Notes under the pieces: generated by a model
Databases searched by the model: none
The model's input: the letters and a program-made list of their open reading frames with translations, nothing else
What the model was told of the DNA's origin: nothing
Made by a program: the position numbers and the translations under genes
Source: Flavobacteriaceae bacterium
GTDB lineage: Bacteria > Bacteroidota > Bacteroidia > Flavobacteriales > Flavobacteriaceae
Direction: 5' to 3'
NCBI GenBank assembly: GCA_002709185.1
Contig: PAQB01000039.1
Span: 1-14,316, forward strand
DNA length: 14,316 nucleotides
Shown: piece by piece, positions 7,078-12,232 of the stretch
How positions within the stretch are numbered: the first letter of the stretch is position 1
Layout: each line of letters opens with the position of its first letter

Positions 7078-7141
7078 TCAGTTAACTGAATATATTGTAA
7101 ATCAAAAGTAATAAAACTTTGAAAAACAATTGATTAATCAA
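7078..7141 (-). promoter_or_regulatory. Promoter of the MORN gene flanked by two 12-bp palindromes
   Basis: On the minus strand TACTTTTG (7103-7110) is an exact TAnnTTTG -7 box, 36 bp from the ATG. A TTG (7127-7129) lies 16 bp upstream of it as a possible -33. Perfect palindromes flank it: TCAGTTAACTGA (7078-7089), which would fall in the leader, and TTGATTAATCAA (7130-7141), adjoining the -33 element. Both positions suit operator sites. The regulator is unknown. Confidence 0.55.
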
Positions 7142-7168
7142 ACTTTATATAACTTGATTATTAAAGTT
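7141..7168 (-). terminator. Hairpin downstream of the S74 repeat gene, possible terminator
   Basis: AACTTTA (7141-7147) pairs with TAAAGTT (7162-7168), and ATAA with TTAT inside, giving an 11-bp stem with one bulge and a five-base loop. It starts 11 bp beyond the stop codon of the S74 gene at 7180. There is no clean T tract on the minus strand, so termination efficiency is doubtful. Confidence 0.4.
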
Positions 7169-7179
7169 GGTTGAGGTTT

Positions 7180-8292
7180 TTATTCACTTGACACTAATGC
7201 TTGAACCATCTCTTTTAGTTCATCTATCTCTGTTTGTTGCTCTTTCAGTGCATTGATAAGAACAGGCACTAATCCTTGATAGTTTACCGACTTAACACCA
7301 TTACTTTCTGATACAAGTTCTGGAAACACTTTCTCTATATCTTGAGCAAGCACACCTATCTTTTGTTTCTGGTTATCATCCTTTTTCATAGTGTATGACT
7401 TACCATCTATTTGTAATACTTTGGCTAAAGTACTACCAAGAGAAATGATATTAGCTTTTAGTCTTGCATCAGAGTTAATGCTTAAATCTCCCGCTATTGT
7501 GGTAGTACCATCAAATAGTACAGTTAGCGCATCGCTTCTGTTGTCTGTATTTGCTCCATTTCCAATTACAAAAGCAGTATTATCTGTACTAAATTCTGTA
7601 GCGCTGTTAGTAACTGTTGAGCCTAAAAGATTGTGTTGTCCGATTACTAATGATGCATAATCACTTGCTTCTGTGCTATATCCCATAGCTGTAGAACGAC
7701 TTCCACTTGCTGTTGTGTCATCTCCCATTGCTGTAGAAGCTATGCCACTTGCCTCTGTATACCATCCTGTTGCTATAGAATAATTTGCACTTGCTGTAGT
7801 ACTTCTTCCCATTGCAGTTGAATAATCTCCACTTGCTGTTGAATTAAACCCACTTGATGTAGAAGCTGCTCCACTTGCTGTTGTTTGATATCCCATAGCT
7901 GTAGAACGACTTCCACTTGCTTCTGTGCTATATCCCATAGCTGTAGAACGACTTCCACTTGCTGTTGTGCCAAATCCTATTGCTGTAGACCAATGTCCAC
8001 TTGCCGTTGTATCATCTCCCATTGCTGTAGAATAATCTCCACTTGCTGTTGTGTCATCTCCCATTGCTGTAGAAGCATATCCACTTGCTGTTGTGTCATC
8101 TCCCATTGCTGTAGAAGCTGCTCCACTTGCTGTTGTTTGATATCCCATTGCAGTAGAATAATATTCACTTGCTGTTGTTTCTCTTCCCATTGCTGAAGCA
8201 TCAGTTCCTGATGGATTTGTTCCATTAGTCGCTATTTGTGCATTTATGCTAAATCCAATAGCGAATGCTAAAAGTGTATATATTTTTTTCAT
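7180..8292 (-). CDS. YadA-head repeat protein with C-terminal S74 chaperone domain
   Basis: This 370-residue secreted surface or fibre-like protein has a signal peptide, MKKIYTLLAFAIGFSINAQ, cleaved after Gln19. Residues 46-213 are twelve 14-residue repeats of the YadA head/Hep_Hag type, for example STAMGDDTTASGYA, which fold as a trimeric left-handed beta-roll. A linker with FVIGNGANTDNRSDALTV leads to an intramolecular chaperone (S74) domain. Ser274-Asp275 and Lys279 in SINSDARLK match the Ser/Lys autocleavage site, followed by IGVLAQDIEKVFPELV (312-327) and VNYQGLVPVLINALKEQ. The C-terminus is a short coiled coil. There is no YadA-type outer-membrane anchor, so trimers may be released or held otherwise. 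Related domains occur in phage tail spikes, but no phage genes are nearby. The start ATG at 8290-8292 is supported by the signal peptide and the upstream shared segment. Confidence 0.92.
   Translation of the reverse strand: MKKIYTLLAFAIGFSINAQIATNGTNPSGTDASAMGRETTASEYYSTAMGYQTTASGAASTAMGDDTTASGYASTAMGDDTTASGDYSTAMGDDTTASGHWSTAIGFGTTASGSRSTAMGYSTEASGSRSTAMGYQTTASGAASTSSGFNSTASGDYSTAMGRSTTASANYSIATGWYTEASGIASTAMGDDTTASGSRSTAMGYSTEASDYASLVIGQHNLLGSTVTNSATEFSTDNTAFVIGNGANTDNRSDALTVLFDGTTTIAGDLSINSDARLKANIISLGSTLAKVLQIDGKSYTMKKDDNQKQKIGVLAQDIEKVFPELVSESNGVKSVNYQGLVPVLINALKEQQTEIDELKEMVQALVSSE
7654..8157 (-). repeat. Twelve tandem 42-bp repeats encoding YadA-head units
   Basis: The coding strand repeats a 42-bp unit twelve times (protein residues 46-213). 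Some units are nearly identical at DNA level, such as the DDTTASG units, and others are diverged (STSSGFNSTASGDY, SIATGWYTEASGIA). Because 42 is divisible by three, slippage or recombination between units changes fibre length without breaking the frame. The regularity also creates long open frames in other phases that are not genes. Confidence 0.9.
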
Positions 8293-8297
8293 AGTTT

Positions 8298-8336
8298 TTT
8301 AAATTGTCTTATAAAACTAATGAATTTATAGCAATA
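8298..8336 (-). repeat. Upstream shared segment, copy 2 (in front of S74 gene)
   Basis: This is the second copy of the 39-bp segment found at 5871-5909, with 34 of 39 matches. The -7-like TAGTTTTA lies at 8312-8319 on the minus strand, 19 bp from the S74 start codon. Looser similarity continues to about 8398, including CTTAGATAGC. The two downstream genes are unrelated, so the likeness is in regulatory sequence, not in coding sequence. Confidence 0.6.
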
Positions 8337-8476
8337 TTGAATTTAGCTGAGGTCTTTTGTCAGAAGCTGTCTTAGATAGCTTGATAGTTTTAATCTTATT
8401 TCGAATTAATCTTGTCCCAAGAACATTAGACGGAGGAATTTTTTATGATTCAAAGCTCAATGGCTGGCCTAGTTAG

Positions 8477-8504
8477 TTGTGTGTCAAAAGTTTTGTTATT
8501 TTTG
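8477..8504 (+). promoter_or_regulatory. Bacteroidota-type promoter of the MopE-motif protein gene
   Basis: TTG (8477-8479), a 17-bp spacer and an exact TATTTTTG -7 box (8497-8504) fit the Bacteroidota sigma factor consensus well. Transcription should begin around 8510, 15 or so bases before ATG 8526. This argues for that ATG and against the in-frame upstream ATG at 8445. Confidence 0.75.
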
Positions 8505-8525
8505 TTTAAGACCAACATAAATACT

Positions 8526-9506
8526 ATGAAAACGCTTTTCACACTTTTTACGGCTATTTTATTAACAGCAACAGCCTTTGGGCAAGACATTGAACTCAAC
8601 GGCACAGTGAGTGCTCAAAACAACCAAATTAAGAATGTAGCAGACCCTACTGATGACCAGGATGTGGTTACAAAGGCTTATTTTGAAAATAACACTACAA
8701 GCTCGGGTTTCGCTCCAGGAAATACTGCAGGTGATATGCTTTACTGGGATGGAGAAAATTGGACTCAAATAAATGCCCCAGAAAACAATGGAACACTTAA
8801 ATTTTGCGATGGGCAGCTAACCTGGGGTGCTTGTAAAGCTGAAATTAGAATTCATGATGTTTTTGTTGGTGAGTTTATTAGGTATTCAATTGAAACAAAT
8901 GGCAGCGATGTGTATGATATTAGAGGTTACATTAGCCAAGAGAATTTAGTACCTAATGAAAATGATACAACTTTTCTAGGATGGCCAAGCTGGTATGGAG
9001 CGCCAGGTAGTTACTTATATCAATTACAAGATGAAATTTATCTTGGTGACTTACTGAATACGAACACGACTTATTACATAATTCTAAGAGTTGAAAGTAG
9101 CTTAGGAATTTCTTATTCAGACGTTGTTCAATATACATTTACAGAATCAGATAATGACAATGATAGTGATGGCTACACAGAAAACCAAGGAGATTGTAAC
9201 GATTCTGATGCCTACATCTACCCAGGCGCAACTGAAATATTAGATGGTATCGACAATGATTGTGATGGAAGTGTGGATGAAGACCTTTGCGGCAATGGTA
9301 TTTTAGACAGTGGTGAAGATTGTGATGATGGTGGATTGAACGACCCAGCAAGCAATTGCTACGATTGTCAGTATTATGAAGACGCTGACAATGATGGTTT
9401 TAATGCCTATTTTGATTGTAACGATTCTGATGCCTCCATCTACCCAGGCGCATTTGAAATACTTGAAGATGGTATTGACAATGATTGTGATGGTATACAG
9501 CTGTAG
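8526..9506 (+). CDS. Modular secreted protein with MopE-type metal-binding motifs (probably truncated)
   Basis: This 326-residue exported protein has the signal peptide MKTLFTLFTAILLTATAFGQ. Modules in order: QNNQIKNVADPTDDQDVVTK (31-50), a motif also seen in phage-tail-like fibres; a linker with GDMLYWDGENWTQI (69-82), common in flavobacterial surface proteins; an FN3-like domain (about 105-206); then two MopE-type motifs, DSDGYTENQGDCNDSDAYIY...GIDNDCDG (213-248) and DNDGFNAYFDCNDSD...GIDNDCDG (288-323). Between the last two lies a Cys-rich CGNGILDSGEDCDDGG segment (255-270). The Asp/Asn runs suggest calcium or copper binding. ATG 8526 is chosen for the signal peptide and promoter; the frame is open from ATG 8445, which even has GGAGG upstream. 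The frame ends at a TAG inside sequence that continues as FISUMP-like coding in another phase, so the C-terminus is probably lost. No type IX sorting domain remains. Confidence 0.82.
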   Translation: MKTLFTLFTAILLTATAFGQDIELNGTVSAQNNQIKNVADPTDDQDVVTKAYFENNTTSSGFAPGNTAGDMLYWDGENWTQINAPENNGTLKFCDGQLTWGACKAEIRIHDVFVGEFIRYSIETNGSDVYDIRGYISQENLVPNENDTTFLGWPSWYGAPGSYLYQLQDEIYLGDLLNTNTTYYIILRVESSLGISYSDVVQYTFTESDNDNDSDGYTENQGDCNDSDAYIYPGATEILDGIDNDCDGSVDEDLCGNGILDSGEDCDDGGLNDPASNCYDCQYYEDADNDGFNAYFDCNDSDASIYPGAFEILEDGIDNDCDGIQL

Positions 9507-9562
9507 GCTTTAATGAATCGGGTACAGTAACGGACATAGACGGCAACACATACGATTACCTA
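9497..9562 (+). pseudogene. FISUMP-like fragment, out of frame with the MopE-motif gene
   Basis: In the +2 phase relative to the preceding gene the sequence reads YTAVGFNESGTVTDIDGNTY. This resembles the start of the Fibrobacter succinogenes major paralogous (FISUMP) domain found in Bacteroidota lipoproteins and secreted proteins. No start codon exists in this frame; a stop lies at 9488-9490. It most simply represents the former continuation of the MopE-motif protein after a frameshift near 9490-9503. The match is short, so the family name is tentative. Confidence 0.45.
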
Positions 9563-9712
9563 AACTATGTCAAACAACATTTATTGCCCTTCCATCCACT
9601 GCAATCAAAAGGCTATTTTAGCATTGGATGTACCCACTGTACCAAACCCGGGAAAGGCCGAGAAGGCCGTTGGAACAATAGCCCAAAAACTGAGTGTGGC
9701 CTACACCTTTAA
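9563..9712 (+). pseudogene. C-terminal fragment of CysH-type PAPS/APS reductase
   Basis: Continuing in frame with the FISUMP-like scrap, about 49 codons read NYVKQHLLPFHPLQSKGYFS, then IGCTHCT, GREGRWNN, and finally KTECGLHL before TAA 9710-9712. The features LPxHPL, GYxSIGCxxCT, GRW and the terminal ECGLH with its catalytic Cys are the signature of assimilatory PAPS/APS reductase (CysH), which reduces activated sulfate to sulfite. Only the last fifth or so of such an enzyme is present, there is no start codon, and no other sulfate-assimilation gene is nearby. The motif residues are intact, so the piece was cut from a functional gene, probably recently. It is non-functional as an enzyme. Confidence 0.75.
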
Positions 9713-9843
9713 ATTCTTAGCACTCTTTTTTGATTAGGATTTTTCCGACACTAAGTATATTTCTTATATTGTAATGGCCCTCGGCATTTCTATATTTTTA
9801 TCAAAAACGACTGTTCTATTTTTATTATATTTACACAAAATTC

Positions 9844-9939
9844 ATGAAAATGAAAAAAATAAGAATTGCATTATTAGCCATTACTGTCATATCACTTTTT
9901 AGCTGTGTAGGCTGGATATGCAACCTCCTTGGCTGTTAA
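9844..9939 (+). CDS. 31-residue Cys-rich lipoprotein (micropeptide)
   Basis: The short frame has two starts (ATG 9844 and ATG 9850). MKMKKIRIALLAITVISLFS forms a textbook lipoprotein signal with lipobox LFSC, so Cys21 would be lipidated. The mature part is then only eleven residues, CVGWICNLLGC, with further cysteines at 26 and 31 that could pair. TATATTTA upstream is a weak -7-like box. It could be a genuine membrane-active lipopeptide, similar in concept to entericidin or colicin-lysis lipoproteins, or the remnant of a longer lipoprotein. It lies between gene debris and an intact lipoprotein gene, 135 bp before the latter. I know no homologue. Confidence 0.55.
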   Translation: MKMKKIRIALLAITVISLFSCVGWICNLLGC

Positions 9940-10074
9940 GTTTATATTGTGAGAACAATTTGCATTAAATTTTTGCATCAATGTAATTCATTGAATTATT
10001 ATGGGTTATATTTTGATTTGAAAATTAGACACAACAAATACATCAGAATTCGATTTTGGTGACATAACTGCTTT

Positions 10075-10800
10075 ATGAAAAAACGACTCTTAATTTCCGT
10101 GCTATGCTTCTTTGGGTGTAACAAATCAAATCAAATTACCATTACCAAAGTTGAGGGTTCAACTGCTTACGAAAATGCAAAATTGCACTTAAAGGAATCG
10201 CAATCAACAGCAGCTGGGCATTTGTTCTCATTCGACTTGGAAAATTATGAACTTGGCGTACAATCTCCCAAAGCGTTTGACTATACCCTTGCAAATTCTG
10301 CAAAGGGGCAACACATTCATTTCATCATCAACAATGGACCGTATTCTGCCAAATATACGAAGGAGTTTGTCCATGACCAGTGGGATCAAACCGACGAGAA
10401 TAATGTGGTTTTAGCCTTTTTATCGCGCTCTTATCACGAGTCCGTAAAAAATAAAAACGCCTATTTTTTGACTCAAATTGGCGGCGAAGATTCTGACAAA
10501 AAAAATTTATCGAAAGCATTGTTGTTTTACAGCCGTCCAAAAGGGGTTTATAAAGGTGCTGACACCGAGCGCGTTCTCTTGGACTTTTATTTGGTAAATA
10601 CCAACTTAGCGCCCGACGGTAATAAAATCAAAGCGACCATTCAGGGCATCGAATTTTTAATTGATGAATGGGCGCCTTACTACATTGAAGGACTACCGAA
10701 AGGGGAAATTTCAATCACCTTAGAATTGTTAGACTCCAGCGGCCATCTAATCGACAGCCCTTTTAATCCCTCAAAAAGAACTGTGGTCCTTGAAGAATAG
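10075..10800 (+). CDS. Flavobacterial lipoprotein with HxHF motif, function unknown
   Basis: This 241-residue lipoprotein has signal MKKRLLISVLCFFGC (lipidation at Cys15). The body is predicted beta-rich: FSFDLENYELGVQSP, then KGQHIHFIINNGPYSAKY (77-94) with His80 and His82, VVLAFLSRSYHESVKNK (111-127), LLFYSRPKGVYKG (149-161) and VLLDFYLVNTNLAPDGNKIK. It ends with a segment, EWAPYYIEGLPKGEISITLE, like the closing strands of an Ig-like domain. The HxH followed by a strand recalls DUF4399-type domains. Similar flavobacterial proteins have, as I recall, been labelled phosphopeptide-binding, for which I see no support here. His80, His82, His100 and His121 could bind a metal, which is inference. 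It is transcribed alone. Confidence 0.8.
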   Translation: MKKRLLISVLCFFGCNKSNQITITKVEGSTAYENAKLHLKESQSTAAGHLFSFDLENYELGVQSPKAFDYTLANSAKGQHIHFIINNGPYSAKYTKEFVHDQWDQTDENNVVLAFLSRSYHESVKNKNAYFLTQIGGEDSDKKNLSKALLFYSRPKGVYKGADTERVLLDFYLVNTNLAPDGNKIKATIQGIEFLIDEWAPYYIEGLPKGEISITLELLDSSGHLIDSPFNPSKRTVVLEE

Positions 10801-10978
10801 CTTTTTATAAGTTATTCAACAACAAGCCGTTGTGAAAATTTAGTTCCCATCCAGCTTATTGAAATTATTGGTCAAGAAAAATAAGTGGCTAAACTATGGC
10901 CCACCTTAAGCAGGATTCACTAGGGTTTTATTGTTTCTAGAAAATAAATATTTTTTTATAGCGTTATTAAATAAACCG

Positions 10979-10986
10979 TATATTTG
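10979..10986 (+). promoter_or_regulatory. Perfect -7 box before the beta-barrel gene
   Basis: TATATTTG matches TAnnTTTG exactly. No TTG is present at -33. If the box is used, transcription starts near 10992, so the TTG at 10984-10986, which lies inside it, cannot be the start codon; one of the later TTGs (10999 or 11005) would be. Confidence 0.5.
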
Positions 10987-11004
10987 AGTCTAACCAATTT
11001 GAAC

Positions 11005-11610
11005 TTGAGGTCTTATTTTTTGCCAATTTTGTGTCTATTATACTTTTGTGAATTACATTCACAAAGAAGGCCAGACTTTTTAGACAAGCTTTATATAGAA
11101 CTTGGGCTCAACTGGATTGACAATTCTGGAAAACAAGACCCTTTTTATATTCTTGAAGACTATGGTAACACCAGTTTTAGCTACCCGCTGAGAGGAGAAT
11201 TAAATTATTCTTTAAGTGAGTCATTATTTATATATGCTTCAGCGTCAACCAATAAATTTAGAAAGGGCCAACGTATTGATGGTGTGATTTCTGAATCTTC
11301 ACCGGTATTTATCTCAACCGATTTTGGGGTCAAAAATGTACTGTCCCTCACAAGGGGAATATCCCTTTTTGGCCAGTTAGGTTTAGGATTATTTAATGTA
11401 CAAAACTTAAGTAAGCCCCCGAATATTACAACATCTGCTAATCTTGGCGCTGGTTTTTTTGTTACCATTATGGAGCCGTTTGATCTTGTTTTTACGGCCA
11501 ATACAAGAATTAAATTGGGCAACACCGAAGCTTTTGGGCTTACAAATCATTTTCAGTATTCTTTAGGGGTTAGATACAGTTTCAAAAAAAGGTACGACTG
11601 CTGTCGGTAA
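11005..11610 (+). CDS. Outer-membrane beta-barrel protein (OmpA-N/PorT-like)
   Basis: This small outer-membrane barrel has signal peptide MRSYFLPILCLLYFCELHSQ, cleaved before RRPDF. The mature part alternates polar and hydrophobic residues in strands, for example LYIELGLNWID, GELNYSLSESLFIYASASTN, ISLFGQLGLGLFNV, TSANLGAGFFVTI and FDLVFTANTRIKL. The last strand, HFQYSLGVRYSFKK, carries aromatic residues as expected for outer-membrane insertion, though seven residues follow it. STNKFRKGQRIDGVI is the kind of loop seen in flavobacterial OmpA-type barrels, but no peptidoglycan-binding domain follows. The frame has no ATG; it is open from TTG 10984, with TTG also at 10999 and 11005. I use 11005 because of the -7 box at 10979-10986 and the compact signal peptide. 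The true start is uncertain by up to seven codons. Confidence 0.78.
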   Translation: MRSYFLPILCLLYFCELHSQRRPDFLDKLYIELGLNWIDNSGKQDPFYILEDYGNTSFSYPLRGELNYSLSESLFIYASASTNKFRKGQRIDGVISESSPVFISTDFGVKNVLSLTRGISLFGQLGLGLFNVQNLSKPPNITTSANLGAGFFVTIMEPFDLVFTANTRIKLGNTEAFGLTNHFQYSLGVRYSFKKRYDCCR

Positions 11611-11731
11611 ATTTAATTACACTCGACTCTCTATAATTGCAAAACAGATGCTTGTCGCGCGGAGGTTTATTTTTTCCTTAGTCCAAGAGGCTCAAACCAA
11701 TGCTTAAACTTAGATCTGCTATATTTAGACC

Positions 11732-11962
11732 ATGAAAAAATTACGATTATTTTACGTTTTATTTATTTTCGCTTGCTCTGATGGCGATACCAACCAGGAC
11801 ACACCAAATATGTGTATTGATGAAACTTTAATTGATTTGGATGTGGTATGTATTGAAATATATGCTCCTGTCTGTGGCTGCGATGGGGCCACCTACAGCA
11901 ACGAATGTGAGGCAATGAGCCGTTATGGAGTCTTAGCTTATTCACAAGGTGAATGCAACTAA
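11732..11962 (+). CDS. Kazal-type serine protease inhibitor lipoprotein
   Basis: This 76-residue lipoprotein has signal MKKLRLFYVLFIFAC (lipidation at Cys15), a short acidic linker, and one Kazal domain. The six domain cysteines are C28, C40, C48, C50, C59 and C75, and the motif IYAPVCGCDGATYSNECEA is diagnostic. By alignment with ovomucoid-type Kazal domains the P1 residue, two after C40, is Glu42, which would favour Glu-specific or subtilisin-like proteases. It should act in the periplasm or at the cell surface to protect the envelope from foreign or self proteases. The transcript converges on the small gene downstream of amn. No matching protease gene is in the window. Confidence 0.92.
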   Translation: MKKLRLFYVLFIFACSDGDTNQDTPNMCIDETLIDLDVVCIEIYAPVCGCDGATYSNECEAMSRYGVLAYSQGECN

Positions 11963-11985
11963 ATAAATCCTAAGCGCCATTACAC

Positions 11986-12219
11986 TTATTTTGCAATTTG
12001 GCCTCTGTTGGGCTTTAGCACCGATTTAATTTGTTCAAGATCCGCCTTAAGTACAACAGCAAATGCCAAGTGATGAAATTCATTTAAAGTTTCAATCCCC
12101 GAACTGATTAAGATTTTCTTTTCGATTTTAAAAAATGCTCTAATGTGTTTTTCGTGGTGAATTGCAGTCTTTTTTCCGTTCGGCCCTCTAAAATCCCAAA
12201 TGAGTTTGATATTTCCCAT
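11986..12219 (-). CDS. Small conserved flavobacterial protein downstream of amn
   Basis: This 77-residue soluble protein reads MGNIKLIWDFRGPNGKKTAI, then HHEKHIRAFF and LNEFHHLAFAVVLKADLEQI, ending KPNRGQIAK. The pattern strand-His-rich helix-helix-strand-helix looks like a small alpha+beta fold. Conserved-looking histidines cluster at residues 21-22, 25 and 49-50, which might bind a metal. There is no signal peptide. It begins 13 bp after the stop of the AMP nucleosidase gene on the same strand and is almost certainly co-transcribed with it, suggesting a purine-related or housekeeping role. I recognise the type only as a conserved hypothetical of Flavobacteriaceae, from memory. Confidence 0.75.
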   Translation of the reverse strand: MGNIKLIWDFRGPNGKKTAIHHEKHIRAFFKIEKKILISSGIETLNEFHHLAFAVVLKADLEQIKSVLKPNRGQIAK

Positions 12220-12232
12220 ACCCCGCGGCCGC

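Noticed and set aside
7654..8157. CRISPR array
   Set aside because: The 42-bp repeats are contiguous coding units with no spacers of unique sequence and no cas genes nearby.
7885..8196. Cys-rich plus-strand open frame of 103 codons with ISHCCR repeats
   Set aside because: It is the antisense reading of the same 42-bp repeats, with no signal peptide and an implausible composition.
7773..8225. Gln-rich open frames on the minus strand (7773-7973, 7977-8225) with QQQVEVVLQLW-type repeats
   Set aside because: They are the out-of-phase reading of the 42-bp repeats that encode the YadA head; the repeat length keeps any phase open. The in-phase reading has a signal peptide and known domains.
9139..9351. 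His-rich minus-strand open frame
   Set aside because: It is antisense to the Asp/Asn-rich MopE region (GAT/AAT codons read as ATC/ATT or CAT), so composition explains it.
7180..9506. Prophage tail-fibre module
   Set aside because: S74 and the NNQIKNVADPT-type motif occur in phage fibres, but both genes have their own signal peptides and no capsid, tail, lysis or integrase gene is present.
10801..10983. Hidden gene or terminator in the gap after the HxHF lipoprotein
   Set aside because: No frame with plausible start and composition on either strand, and only a weak CAAC/GTTG hairpin without a T tract.
11720..11727. TATATTTA as -7 box of the Kazal gene
   Set aside because: It ends only four bases before the start codon, which would require a leaderless transcript; more likely chance in AT-rich sequence.
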